Of a stretch of DNA of 64,000 nucleotides, positions 33,645-42,429 are shown piece after piece. Position 1 is the stretch's first letter. Every line of letters begins with the position of its first letter. The position numbers and the translations under genes are program-made. This stretch comes from Defluviicoccus sp. (GTDB taxonomy: Bacteria > Pseudomonadota > Alphaproteobacteria > MPNO01): positions 1-64,000 of the forward strand of contig JAPPIT010000102.1 of the NCBI GenBank assembly GCA_028820505.1. The letters run 5' to 3'. The notes under the pieces are model-generated. The model was not told the origin of the DNA and made no database searches. It saw only the letters and a program-made list of their open reading frames with translations.

Positions 33645-33738
33645 TGGTGGGCGAAGGCCCACCATCCACGTTCTTTTGTTTTTTCCTCGCGGTCACAAGC
33701 GCCGGGAAAAATCGTGGATGGTCGGCCTCCGCCGACCA
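33645..33738. repeat. Composite palindromic repeat between convergent genes
   Basis: Two 8-bp hairpins, TGGTGGGC/GCCCACCA with loop GAAG (33645-33664) and TGGTCGGC/GCCGACCA with loop CTCC (33719-33738), sit at the ends of a larger inverted repeat CCATCCACG (33662-33670) / CGTGGATGG (33713-33721). A related gtcgtggtgggcgcacc copy lies just left. It fills the gap between the flavodoxin-like gene and coq7, so may end both transcripts. Confidence 0.7.
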
Positions 33739-33774
33739 CGACAATACGATGGAGGATCCGCCCAGCGCCGACCC

Positions 33775-34329
33775 TCACACCCGCGTCGAGAGCCAGATCG
33801 CGACGCGCGAGCCCGCCTTGACCGCGCGGGTGAGGAGTTCGTAGCCGGGCGCGTCGCGCGCTTCGTGCTCGACCGCGAGGTCGCGGTGCTCGATCTCGTC
33901 GGCGCGGAACCGGTCGATGGTCGCGCGAAGCTCCGCCTCGTCGTCGCCGAGCGCGGCGGACTGTTCGGCGTAGTGGCGGTCGATCACGTCCTCGACCGCC
34001 TCGGTGCAGGCCATCGCCGCGCGCTCGCCCATCAGCGCGGTCGCCGCGCCGAGCGCGAACCCCGCGACGTGCCAGAGCGGCATCAGCGCGGTCGGCCGGA
34101 CGCCGCGCTCCGCGACGAGCCTGTCGAAGGTCTCCAGATGCTCGGCCTCCTTGGCGGCCATCTCGTCCACCGCGTCGGCCGCGGCGCCGCGCCGGAGGAA
34201 CGCGCGCTGGCCGGCATAGATCCTGACCGCGCCGTATTCGCCCGCCTGGTCGACGCGGATCATCCGGGCGACGGTCTCCTCGCGATCGGGGTCGCCGGGC
34301 AGCCTGTCTTCGGCCGTGAGCCGGGTCAT
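33775..34329 (-). CDS. coq7: Demethoxyubiquinone hydroxylase, COQ7 type
   Basis: 184 residues from the ATG at 34329. Di-iron enzyme adding the last hydroxyl in ubiquinone synthesis. Iron-ligand motifs: DQAGEYGAVRIYAGQ (Glu about 31), KEAEHLETFDRLV (Glu, His about 61-64), ACTEAVEDVIDRHY, and DEIEHRDLAVEHEA. Its start overlaps the dsbB stop by 4 nt (ATGA). It forms a run with dsbB and a YqaA-like gene; DsbB needs ubiquinone, so the coupling is sensible. Confidence 0.95.
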   Translation of the reverse strand: MTRLTAEDRLPGDPDREETVARMIRVDQAGEYGAVRIYAGQRAFLRRGAAADAVDEMAAKEAEHLETFDRLVAERGVRPTALMPLWHVAGFALGAATALMGERAAMACTEAVEDVIDRHYAEQSAALGDDEAELRATIDRFRADEIEHRDLAVEHEARDAPGYELLTRAVKAGSRVAIWLSTRV

Positions 34330-34820
34330 GCCGCGCGCCTCCACGACCGCGCCGCGACGAACAGGCACCCCGCCGCCAGCACGGCGGAGGCGATCAGGTT
34401 GAACCCGGCGAGCGAGAGTCCCATCAGCGACCACTGTACCTCGTCGCAGCGGATGACGGGGGTCGCGAGAAGCTGGCGCTTGAGGTCTTCGACGGTCGTC
34501 GCGTCGATGGCCGAGGCGGAGCACCCGGCGGGACCCTGGAACCAGCCCTCCTCGACGCCGAGATGGTAGAAGGCGACCGCCCCGCCGATGGCGAAGGCGG
34601 CCCCGCAGAGCCCGACGACGACCGAGCGCGCCGCCGGGCGCCGCACCGCGGTAAGCGCCACGAGGGAGAGCCCGATCGCCGCCGCGTAGGGCCAACGCTG
34701 CACGATGCAGAGCTCGCAGGGGGCGAGCCCGCCGAGATATTGCGAGCCCAGCGCGGTCCCGAGGATCAGGGCGCTGGCGATCAGGATGGCGCCGGGCGCG
34801 GATTTTTCGACCGTCGTCAC
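34326..34820 (-). CDS. dsbB: Disulfide bond formation protein B
   Basis: 164 residues from a GTG at 34820, overlapping the upstream stop (GTGA). Four-span inner-membrane protein that passes electrons from DsbA to ubiquinone. The first redox pair is in GGLAPCELCIVQRWPYA (CxxC, about 35-40); the second pair is spread over AGCSASAIDA and TPVIRCDEVQWSLMGLSLAG. No dsbA is in the window. The stop overlaps the coq7 ATG. Confidence 0.93.
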   Translation of the reverse strand: MTTVEKSAPGAILIASALILGTALGSQYLGGLAPCELCIVQRWPYAAAIGLSLVALTAVRRPAARSVVVGLCGAAFAIGGAVAFYHLGVEEGWFQGPAGCSASAIDATTVEDLKRQLLATPVIRCDEVQWSLMGLSLAGFNLIASAVLAAGCLFVAARSWRRAA

Positions 34821-35398
34821 AGGACGTATTTGGCGACGACGAAGCCGCCGAGCAAGAGCGCGACGAAGACGAGGGTCACCGGCCCCAGCCGCCGCTCGAT
34901 GAACGCGCGTATCGGCGGGCCGATCCAGTAGAGCAGCGCGGCCACGATCACGAAGCGGAGGCCGCGCGCGAGGACCGACGCGGCGACGAAGGTCGCGGGG
35001 TCGAGCCGGGTCGCGCCGCTGGCGATCGCGACCGCCTTGTAGGGGAACGGCGTGAAGCCGGCGGTGAACACAATCCACGCGCCCCATTCGTTGTAGCGGG
35101 CGCCGAACGCGGCGAACGCCTCGCGATGGCCGTAGAAGGCGAGGATCGGCTCGCCGACCGCCTCGAACAGGAACCAGCCGATGGCGTAGCCGAACGTCCC
35201 GCCCGCCACCGATGCCGCTGTGCAGACGACGGCGTAGAACCACGCCCTGTCCCGCGCCGCCAGCACCATCGGGATCAGCAGGACGTCGGGCGGGATCGGG
35301 AAGAAGAAGCCCTCGACGAAGGCGATCGCGGCGAGCGCCCAGACCGCGTCCCTGCGCGCGGCGAGATTCATCGTCCCGTCGTAGAGGCGTCGGAGCAC
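34817..35398 (-). CDS. YqaA-family (DedA/SNARE-associated-like) membrane protein
   Basis: 193 residues with about five hydrophobic segments. EGFFFPIPPDVLLIPMVLAA is typical of YqaA proteins, as are TAGFTPFPYKAVAIASGATR and the final spans. The family belongs to the DedA/VTT superfamily of membrane proteins linked to lipid or quinone homeostasis; exact role unknown. A TATAGT -10-like box lies about 20-25 nt upstream on this strand. Its stop overlaps the dsbB GTG, making a yqaA-dsbB-coq7 operon. Confidence 0.88.
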   Translation of the reverse strand: MLRRLYDGTMNLAARRDAVWALAAIAFVEGFFFPIPPDVLLIPMVLAARDRAWFYAVVCTAASVAGGTFGYAIGWFLFEAVGEPILAFYGHREAFAAFGARYNEWGAWIVFTAGFTPFPYKAVAIASGATRLDPATFVAASVLARGLRFVIVAALLYWIGPPIRAFIERRLGPVTLVFVALLLGGFVVAKYVL

Positions 35399-35493
35399 CC
35401 GTCCCCCTCCCTGCCGCGACTATAGACCGCGCCGAAGGGGTCACGGATTCGTTGTGACCGGACGGGTTTTGCGGCACATTGCGGCGCGAATTC

Positions 35494-35580
35494 GCGGGTG
35501 TGGCGGAATTGGTAGACGCGGCGGCCTCAAAAGCCGCTGTCCGCAAGGACTTGCCGGTTCGAGTCCGGCCACCCGTACCA
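35494..35580 (+). tRNA. tRNA-Leu (anticodon CAA)
   Basis: 87 nt. The acceptor arm GCGGGTG pairs with CACCCGT (one G-T wobble), the D arm has TGGCGGAATTGGTAGACGC, the anticodon arm GCGGC-CTCAAAA-GCCGC gives anticodon CAA, the long variable arm GTCCGCAAGGAC is typical of tRNA-Leu, and the T arm is CCGGTTCGAGTCCGG. The discriminator is A and the CCA tail is encoded (35578-35580). It reads TTG codons. Confidence 0.97.
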
Positions 35581-35603
35581 ACCTCCCGGCGATGCGCGCA
35601 TCT

Positions 35604-36836
35604 TCAGGTCACCTCGGCGGCGGCCCGGAGGCTGTCGATCAGTTGCGCGCGCCGCATGTAGGCACGGGCCGATTCGCGGTTCTCGCCGGTCCGGCGGAGC
35701 TCGTCGAGGCGGGTCTTGCGGACCGCGGGATCGCGCTCCTCGAGCTGCTTCTTGTTGGCGATGGTCTGGGCCTGGGTGAAGTCGGCCGCCGCCCTGTGGC
35801 GCTGGCGACTGTAGAGATCGAGTAGGTCCGGTCCCGCTTCGCCTTTCCACACCGCGGCGAGCTTCGGCGCGAGGTTCATCGCGTCGTGGATGCCGCCGTT
35901 CAGCCCCATGCCGCCGATCGGATTGTTGACGTGGGCCGAATCGCCCGCGAGCAGGACCCTGCCCTTGCGGAACGTCCCGGCGACGCACTGGCTCACCGTG
36001 TAGACGTTCGCGTAGGCGACCGGATAGTCGCCTTCCTTGGGGAAGAAGCGCTGGAGCCGGTCCTGGATGGCGTCCTCGCGCGTCGCCTCCTCCTCGGTCT
36101 CGTCGACCCGCATCGGGATCACGCAGCGCCAGATGGCGGGCATCGGCGGCTCGCCGGCGACCTTGAACAGGTTGCCCCACTCGTCCGGGGCGGAGAAGTA
36201 GTTGCGGTAGGCGATGCGCCCGTCCTGCGCCATGTAGTCGAAATAGGTCCCGATCTTGATGAACTTCTCGGGGTAGGTGAAACCGACGAAGTCGATGCCC
36301 GCTTCCTTTCGCACCGTCGACCGCCCGCCGTCGCAGCCCACCGCCCACGAGCCCCGGACGGTCTCCGCGCCGCCGTCGGGAAGCGCGACCTCGACGGACA
36401 CATGGTCGCCGTGCTGCGCAAGCCCGGTCACGGTGTGGGAGAAGCGGACGTCGAAACCCGGCTCGCCGCCGTGGAGCGCGAGGATCTTGCGGACCAGCTT
36501 GTACTGCTCGTATTGCAGGACGTAGGGAAACGGGAGCTCGTCGGCGAGATCGCCGAGGTCGAATTCGGCCACCGTCTCGCGGCTCACCCGGTCGTGAAAC
36601 CGGTAGACCGGCGCCTTCAGCGCCTCCGGGACGATTTCCGCCGCGAGCCCGAGCGAATCGAGCATCTCGACCGTCGGCGGGTGGTAGGACGCCGCGCGCT
36701 GGTCGACGAACGGCTCGGCCAGCGTCTCCAGGGCGACGAACGGCACGCCCTCCCGGTGCAGCGCGAGCGCCAGCACCATGGCGACCGGTCCGCCGCCGGC
36801 GATAACGATGGGATCCCTTGCCGTCATGTCCTCCAT
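35604..36836 (-). CDS. FAD-dependent aromatic hydroxylase (class A flavoprotein monooxygenase)
   Basis: 410 residues from the ATG at 36836 (MEDMTARDPI); a longer frame exists but lacks conserved sequence. Rossmann motif IVIAGGGPVAMVLALALHRE (about 10-29), NADPH-linked VGCDGGRSTVRKEAG (about 157) and FAD-binding VLLAGDSAHVNNPIGGMGLN (about 288). Such enzymes hydroxylate phenolic rings (MhpA, PobA and similar); substrate not determined. The tRNA-Leu lies just downstream on the other strand. Divergent from the DUF433 gene. Confidence 0.9.
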   Translation of the reverse strand: MEDMTARDPIVIAGGGPVAMVLALALHREGVPFVALETLAEPFVDQRAASYHPPTVEMLDSLGLAAEIVPEALKAPVYRFHDRVSRETVAEFDLGDLADELPFPYVLQYEQYKLVRKILALHGGEPGFDVRFSHTVTGLAQHGDHVSVEVALPDGGAETVRGSWAVGCDGGRSTVRKEAGIDFVGFTYPEKFIKIGTYFDYMAQDGRIAYRNYFSAPDEWGNLFKVAGEPPMPAIWRCVIPMRVDETEEEATREDAIQDRLQRFFPKEGDYPVAYANVYTVSQCVAGTFRKGRVLLAGDSAHVNNPIGGMGLNGGIHDAMNLAPKLAAVWKGEAGPDLLDLYSRQRHRAAADFTQAQTIANKKQLEERDPAVRKTRLDELRRTGENRESARAYMRRAQLIDSLRAAAEVT

Positions 36837-36965
36837 CCCGAAACCGCGCGGGTGAAGATTAGCGGACCTCAACGCCACTTTGAATCGCCTGGTCTGGCGG
36901 AAATACCGCAAGTAGAATAATCTGGACCGGATCTACGTATCCCAAGTTGTATAGGAGCGCGCGCG

Positions 36966-37607
36966 GTGTCCGGAAACACCCTGATCTTTAACCGGGACGA
37001 GGCCCTGGCCAACATCCCGCGCTACCGGGACGCATTGAAAGACGTCCGGCACGGCGCGGCGTTGCGGAAACTGATGCCGATGGCGCATGCCTGGTATGCA
37101 GCCAAGCCGCGCGGAGAGCAGTGGCTGTTCGCGCCGTCGAAATTCATCGGATATGCGGGGAATACTGCGGAGGCGTATTTCCGCGACAGGAGCGCGAGGC
37201 GCGGCCGCGATACCGAACGCATCCTCCGGCAGTGGTTTCACGTCGTCCGCCCCGGCTCGCGTCTTGGCGACGCGGTCGAGGGCGCCCTGCGGGACTTCTT
37301 TCGCAGCTACGGACATCCCGGCCCGCGCAAAGGCGCCCGGATCTGCGTCCCGGCGGAAGTACTGGACGATGTCGCCAAAGCGCCGGAGGCGTCGGACCGG
37401 ATCGCCGTCGATCCCGCGATCTGCGGAGGACGCCCGCATATCCGGGGAACCCGTGTCCGGGTATCCGACATCCTGCGGCTCATGGCGTCCGGTGCCGCGA
37501 CGAGGCAAATTCTCGCGGACTATCCCTATCTGAAGGACGCCGACGTGAGAGCCGCGCTCGCCTGCGCCGCGGCGGCGGTCGACCACCGCGTCGTTACGGC
37601 GGGTTGA
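36966..37607 (+). CDS. DUF433-domain protein with an unrecognised N-terminal domain (antitoxin-like)
   Basis: 213 residues, GTG start. The C-terminal about 75 residues are a clear DUF433: DPAICGGRPHIRGTRVRVSD then ILRLMASGAATRQILADYPY and LKDADVRAALACAA, a winged-helix domain common in antitoxins. The first about 130 residues (for example FAPSKFIGYAGNTAEAYF and ERILRQWFHVVRPGSRLGD) match no family I can name; typical DUF433 antitoxins are only about 75-110 residues. The DUF5615 gene starts 3 nt after the stop. I infer the N-terminal part adds a sensing or binding function. Confidence 0.82.
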   Translation: MSGNTLIFNRDEALANIPRYRDALKDVRHGAALRKLMPMAHAWYAAKPRGEQWLFAPSKFIGYAGNTAEAYFRDRSARRGRDTERILRQWFHVVRPGSRLGDAVEGALRDFFRSYGHPGPRKGARICVPAEVLDDVAKAPEASDRIAVDPAICGGRPHIRGTRVRVSDILRLMASGAATRQILADYPYLKDADVRAALACAAAAVDHRVVTAG

Positions 37608-37610
37608 GCC

Positions 37611-37937
37611 GTGCGTTACCTGTTCGACGCGCAGCTGCCGCCGGGTCTCGGGCGGTGGCTGTCCGAGTGGCTGCACACCTGCGACCATGTGAACGACGTG
37701 GACCTCGGCGCGGCCACGGACGACCGGATCGAGGCGTGGGCGCGCGCGTTGCAGGCGGTCGTCTGGTCCGCCGACCCGGCCTTCGCGGTTCGAGCGCGGA
37801 ACGCGGCGGGGTTGCAGGTCGTCTGGCTGCGCTGCGGAAACACGACGAACGAAGCGCTCCGCGCCCGACTCGCCCCGCATTTGGACGAGATCGAAGCCGC
37901 GCTGGCCGAGGGAGAGGTGCTGGTCGAAGTGCGTTGA
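37611..37937 (+). CDS. DUF5615 PIN-like nuclease (toxin-like)
   Basis: 108 residues, GTG start, 3 nt downstream of the DUF433 gene. Mut7-C/DUF5615 PIN-like fold: MRYLFDAQLPPGLGRWLSEW (Asp6), HVNDVDLGAATDDRIEAWAR, VVWSADPAFAVRARNAAGLQ and VVWLRCGNTTNEALRARL. These acidic positions are the usual ones of this family. DUF433-DUF5615 pairs form a recognised but little-studied toxin-antitoxin type; nuclease activity is inferred. Confidence 0.88.
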   Translation: MRYLFDAQLPPGLGRWLSEWLHTCDHVNDVDLGAATDDRIEAWARALQAVVWSADPAFAVRARNAAGLQVVWLRCGNTTNEALRARLAPHLDEIEAALAEGEVLVEVR

Positions 37938-38010
37938 ACCCGGCACGCCGCCCCCGCTTTGTTGTTCGCCCGGAACCGATCCCCTACACTCGCCCGGTAC
38001 ACAGGACAGG

Positions 38011-39192
38011 ATGCGCGCGATGAAGGTGTTCCTCTTTCATTTGATGCCCTACGCCTATCTCGACCTCGACTACGACAAGAAGTACCGGTCGGCCTGGGTG
38101 GTTCTGCCCAACAGCTATTTCGACCCCAAGAAGGGGCACGAGCTTTACAACCGCTACCTCGACGAGCTCGAATACGGCGAGGAGCTCGGCTTCGACGGGC
38201 TCTGCGTCAACGAGCACCACCAGAACGCCTACGGCATCATGCCGTCCCCGATCGTCACCGCGGCGGCCCTGGCGCGGCGCACCGAGCGGGTGAAGATCGC
38301 CATCGTGGGCTCGGCCTTCGGCATCCGCGAGCACCCGCTGACGCTGGCCGAAGAGCACGCGATGATCGACTGCATCTCGGGCGGGCGGCTGATCAGCGGC
38401 ATGGTGCGCGGCATCGGCTGCGAGTACTACTCGATGGGCGCCAACCCCGCCTTCTCGCACGACCGCTTCCACGAGGCGCACGACCTCGTCATCCGCGCCT
38501 GGACCGAGGAAGGGCCGTTCTCCTTCGAGGGCGAGCACTACCATTTCGAGTACGTCAATCTGTGGCCGCGCCCCTACCAGGACCCGCATCCGCCGATCTG
38601 GTGCCCGTCGCAGGGTTCGACCGAGACCATCGAGTGGACCGCGCATCCGGACCGCAAATACACCTATCTGCAGACCTACAGCCCGTTCCGCGCGGTGAAG
38701 CGGTTCATGGACGCCTATCGCGACAAGGCGCGGGACTACGGCTACGAGGCGAAACCCGACCAGCTCGGCTGGCTGGTGCCGATCTACGTCGCCGACACCG
38801 ACGAGCGGGCGCGCGACGAGGCGAGGCCGCATATCGAGGCCTTCGCCAACAAGTTCCTGCGCAACCCGCCGGAGATGCTGCTGCCGCCGGGCTACACCTC
38901 GATCGCCTCGCTCAAGAACGTGCGCAAGCACAAGTCGAGCCTGAGCAAGAGCCAGACGGTGGAGTCGCTGATCGAGGACGAGGTGGTGGTGATCGGCAGC
39001 CCCGATACGGTGCGCGAGAAGCTGCTCGACTGCCAGCGCCGGGTGGCGCTCGGCAACGTGCTGGCGCTCTGCCAGTTCGGCACCCTGCCGGCCGACCTCA
39101 CCCGGAAGAACATGGATATGTTCGCCGCCGAGGTGATGCCGACGCTGCAGGCATCCCATATCGAGCAGCCGGAGCTCGTCGCGGCCGAATAG
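38011..39192 (+). CDS. Luciferase-like (LLM class) flavin-dependent oxidoreductase
   Basis: 393 residues (ATG at 38011; a second ATG at 38020, MKVFLFH, is possible). Bacterial luciferase-like TIM barrel: ELGFDGLCVNEHHQNAYGIM near residue 70, KIAIVGSAFGIREHPLTLAE, ISGGRLISGMVRGIGCEYYS and DPHPPIWCPSQGSTETIEW. Such enzymes use FMNH2 or F420 to oxidise small organic molecules. It sits 28 nt upstream of the second CoxL-like gene on the same strand, so the two are probably co-transcribed. Confidence 0.9.
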   Translation: MRAMKVFLFHLMPYAYLDLDYDKKYRSAWVVLPNSYFDPKKGHELYNRYLDELEYGEELGFDGLCVNEHHQNAYGIMPSPIVTAAALARRTERVKIAIVGSAFGIREHPLTLAEEHAMIDCISGGRLISGMVRGIGCEYYSMGANPAFSHDRFHEAHDLVIRAWTEEGPFSFEGEHYHFEYVNLWPRPYQDPHPPIWCPSQGSTETIEWTAHPDRKYTYLQTYSPFRAVKRFMDAYRDKARDYGYEAKPDQLGWLVPIYVADTDERARDEARPHIEAFANKFLRNPPEMLLPPGYTSIASLKNVRKHKSSLSKSQTVESLIEDEVVVIGSPDTVREKLLDCQRRVALGNVLALCQFGTLPADLTRKNMDMFAAEVMPTLQASHIEQPELVAAE

Positions 39193-39220
39193 CGCAGTCC
39201 CCGGGCGGCGCCGGTCCGCG

Positions 39221-41554
39221 ATGACGAAGAACGGGATCGGCGCCCCGGTCCTCCGGGAGAACGACCGGCGGCTGCTCACCGGCGGCGGGCGCTATCTCGA
39301 CGACATCGCCTTCGAAGGCCAGGCGCACGGGTTCGTACTGCGCTCGCCGCATGCGCACGCGCGGATCGCCGGCATCGACACGTCGGAGGCCGCGCGGATG
39401 CCGGGCGTGCTCGCCGTCCTCGACGGCAGGGACTGGGAGGCCGACGGCCACGGCTCCTTCCCCTGCGAGGACAAGGCCGCCCGGCCGGACGGCACGTCGA
39501 TGATCGACCCGCCAAGGCCCGCTCTGGTGCGGGACCGCGTGCGGTTCGTCGGCGATCCGGTCGCCTTTGTCGTGGCGGAGACCGAGGCTTGCGCCATGGA
39601 CGCGGCCGAGCGCATCGCGGTCGACTACGAGCCCTTGCCCGCGGTCTCCGCGATCGAAGCGGCGCTGGCCGACGGCGCGACGGCGGTCTGGCCCTTCTGC
39701 CCGGACAATGTCGCCTTCGCGCACGAAGAGGGCGACGCCGGGGCGGTCGCCGCGGCGTTCGAGAGAGCCGCGCATATCGTCCGCCGGCGCTTCGCGATCA
39801 ACCGGATTACCGGAGCGATGATGGAGCCGCGCGGCTGCGCCGGTTTCTTCGACCCGCGGGACGGCCGCTACACCCTGCATTCCGGAGTCCAGAACGCGCA
39901 TACCCTGCGCCGCCAACTCGCGCTGACGGTGTTCGGCGTGCCGGAAAACCGTGTCCGGGTGGTGTGCGACGATATCGGCGGCAGCTTCGGGACGCGCGGA
40001 GCGAACTATCCCGAGCTGATCCTCGTCCTTTGGGCGGCGCGCAGGACCGGGCGAGCGGTCAAATGGGTAGCGAGCCGGGGAGAGGGGCTGGCGACCGACG
40101 ACCATGCGCGCGAATGCCTGATCGAGGCCGCGCTGGCGCTCGACGCGGACGGGCGGTTTCTCGCCTTCCGGATCTCGAACCGCGCCAATCTCGGCGCCTA
40201 TCTGTCGACCCGGGGTCCGCGCCCGCCGGTCGGCAATCTCGGGACCCTGGCCGGCGTCTACCGGACGCCGGCCGTCCATGTCGCGGTGCGGGGGGTGCAT
40301 ACCCACACCGTTTCGACCTCGCCCTATCGCGGCTCGGGTGCGCCCGAGGCCGCCTTCGCGCTCGAACGGCTGGTCGATATCGCCGCCCGCCGGCTCGGCA
40401 TGGACCCGGCTGAAATCAGGCGCATCAACACCGTCACGCCCGAACGGATGCCGTGGACCAACGCGCTCGGCTACACCTATGACTGCGGCGACTTTCCCGC
40501 CAACCTCGACCGCGCGCTGCGAGAGGCGGACTGCGCGGGGTTCCCGGCGCGCCGCCGCGAGTCGGAGGCGCGCGGCAGGCTGCGCGGGCTGGGCTTCGCC
40601 AATACCGTCAAGAAGACCTCGACCCCCATCGTCGAGACGGCGGAGATCCGGGTGGACCCCTCGGGCGGGCTGACGCTGATGACCGGCACGGTCGATCACG
40701 GCCAGGGCCACGCCACGATCTTCCGGCAGATCCTGTGCGAAAGCCTCGGCGTCGGTCTCGACGACATCCGCTTCGTGCAGGGCGACACCGACCTCGTGGT
40801 CTACGGTCGGGGGACGTTCAACTCCCGCTCCACCGCGATTGCCGGGTCGGCAATCCGGATCGCGACCGACAAGATCGTCGACAAAGGAAAACGGATCGCC
40901 GCCCACCTGCTGGAAGCCGCCGAACCGGACATTGCGTTTGCCGACGCGCGTTTCGCGGTCGCCGGAACCGACCGGTCGGTCTCGCTCGCCGAGGTCGCGG
41001 CTGCCGCGGTGGAACCCGCCAGCCTGCCGCCCGGTCTGGAACCCGGCCTCGGTGCGCAGGCCTGGTTCGCGCCGGAATACTGGAACTGGCCGAGCTCGGC
41101 GCAGGTCTGCGAGGTGGAGATCGACCCGGAGACCGGGAGCGTCGAGATCGTCCGCTATACCGGGATCTCGGACGCCGGGCGCGTTATCAATCCGATGCTC
41201 TATGCGGGACAGCTGCACGGCGGGATCGCCCAGGGTATCGGCCAGGCGGTGCTGGAAGAGATCCGGACGGACCCGGAGAGCGGACAACTCCTCACCGGGT
41301 CGTTCATGGACTACTGTCTGCCGCGGGCGGACGATCTGAGCGCCTTCGCGGTGGCGAGCGCCGGCATCCCGACCGCCTCCAACCCGATCGGCGCCAAGGG
41401 GGTCGGCGAATCCGGGCCGACCGGCGCGCTGCCCGCGACGATCAACGCCATCGCCGACGCGCTCGCCCCGTACGGTATCGAGGACATCCCGCTGCCCGCG
41501 ACGCCGGAGCGCATCTGGCGGGCGATCGATGGCGCGGGGGCCGGGCGCACGTGA
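39221..41554 (+). CDS. CoxL/xanthine-dehydrogenase-type molybdenum hydroxylase large subunit (copy 2)
   Basis: 777 residues, the same length as the copy at 22021-24354 and clearly paralogous along its whole length, though diverged. Visible: NDRRLLTGGGRYLDDIAFEG, VRVVCDDIGGSFGTRGANYP, active-site loop SPYRGSGAPEAA, TVDHGQGHATIFRQILCESL and catalytic Glu in GAKGVGESGPTGALPATINA. No FAD or iron-sulfur subunit gene is adjacent. The stop overlaps the GTG of the DMT transporter. Downstream of the luciferase-like gene. Confidence 0.9.
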   Translation: MTKNGIGAPVLRENDRRLLTGGGRYLDDIAFEGQAHGFVLRSPHAHARIAGIDTSEAARMPGVLAVLDGRDWEADGHGSFPCEDKAARPDGTSMIDPPRPALVRDRVRFVGDPVAFVVAETEACAMDAAERIAVDYEPLPAVSAIEAALADGATAVWPFCPDNVAFAHEEGDAGAVAAAFERAAHIVRRRFAINRITGAMMEPRGCAGFFDPRDGRYTLHSGVQNAHTLRRQLALTVFGVPENRVRVVCDDIGGSFGTRGANYPELILVLWAARRTGRAVKWVASRGEGLATDDHARECLIEAALALDADGRFLAFRISNRANLGAYLSTRGPRPPVGNLGTLAGVYRTPAVHVAVRGVHTHTVSTSPYRGSGAPEAAFALERLVDIAARRLGMDPAEIRRINTVTPERMPWTNALGYTYDCGDFPANLDRALREADCAGFPARRRESEARGRLRGLGFANTVKKTSTPIVETAEIRVDPSGGLTLMTGTVDHGQGHATIFRQILCESLGVGLDDIRFVQGDTDLVVYGRGTFNSRSTAIAGSAIRIATDKIVDKGKRIAAHLLEAAEPDIAFADARFAVAGTDRSVSLAEVAAAAVEPASLPPGLEPGLGAQAWFAPEYWNWPSSAQVCEVEIDPETGSVEIVRYTGISDAGRVINPMLYAGQLHGGIAQGIGQAVLEEIRTDPESGQLLTGSFMDYCLPRADDLSAFAVASAGIPTASNPIGAKGVGESGPTGALPATINAIADALAPYGIEDIPLPATPERIWRAIDGAGAGRT

Positions 41555-42429
41555 ACCCGGGCGGACGGCACAACCCGGTCGCGGGCGTCCTCTGGATGTT
41601 CGGCGCGGCGGTCGCGTTCTCAGTGACCCTCGCGCTGGTTCGCCATTTGTCGGCGACCTATTCGACATTCGAGATCGTCATCTTCCGGCTGGTCTTCGGG
41701 ATCGCGGTGCTGCTGCCCTGGCTGTTCCGGGTCGGCCGGGCGGGGCTGAGGACGGACAATTTCCGGCTCTACGCGGTGCGTGCCGTTTTCGCCTATTCCG
41801 CGATGTTCTGCGGCTATTACTCGGTGCGGCTGATCACCATCGCGGACTCGGTCGCGCTCCAGTTCACGCTGCCGATCTTCACCCTGATCTTCGCGGTGAT
41901 CCTGCTCAAGGAGCGCGCCTACGCGCATCGCTGGATCGCGACGGTGCTGGGTTTCGTCGGCGTGCTGATCATCGTCCGCCCGGGCTTCGCCGAAGTGAAC
42001 ATAGGCGTTGCCATCGCGCTCGGCGCGGCGCTCCTGTTCGGCGTGGTGGACGTCTCGACCCGGTTTCTCGCGCGAGACGACGGCATCCGGACGATCCTGT
42101 TCTACGGGTTCGTATTGCAGCTTCCGATCGCCGTAATTCCGGCGGCGGCGACATGGGTAACGCCGACGCTCGACGACATCCCGTGGATCCTTGCGTTCGC
42201 CACGGGGGCGCTCAGCGCGCAGATCTGCATCACCAGGTCGCTCGCCGCCGCCGAGGCGAGCCTGGTCTCGCCGGTGCTCTATCTGAGGCTGCCGATCGTG
42301 GCGCTGATCGGCTTCGCGTTCTTCGACGAGCTGCCGAGCCTCTGGACCTGGGTCGGGGCGGCGCTGCTGTTCGGCTGCACCTATTACTGCACGTGGCGCG
42401 ACACGAAGATCGCGGGCGGTTCAGCCTGA
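41551..42429 (+). CDS. DMT-superfamily (EamA) transporter
   Basis: 292 residues from a GTG at 41551 overlapping the CoxL-like stop. Ten hydrophobic segments in two EamA halves: GVLWMFGAAVAFSVTLALVR, SATYSTFEIVIFRLVFGIAV, YYSVRLITIADSVALQFTLP and, in the second half, SLAAAEASLVSPVLYLRLPI then FFDELPSLWTWVGAALLFG. Family members move amino acids, metabolites or drugs; direction and substrate are not evident. It may export or import a compound handled by the upstream enzymes. Its stop overlaps the convergent DnaJ-like gene by 9 nt. Confidence 0.88.
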   Translation: MNPGGRHNPVAGVLWMFGAAVAFSVTLALVRHLSATYSTFEIVIFRLVFGIAVLLPWLFRVGRAGLRTDNFRLYAVRAVFAYSAMFCGYYSVRLITIADSVALQFTLPIFTLIFAVILLKERAYAHRWIATVLGFVGVLIIVRPGFAEVNIGVAIALGAALLFGVVDVSTRFLARDDGIRTILFYGFVLQLPIAVIPAAATWVTPTLDDIPWILAFATGALSAQICITRSLAAAEASLVSPVLYLRLPIVALIGFAFFDELPSLWTWVGAALLFGCTYYCTWRDTKIAGGSA

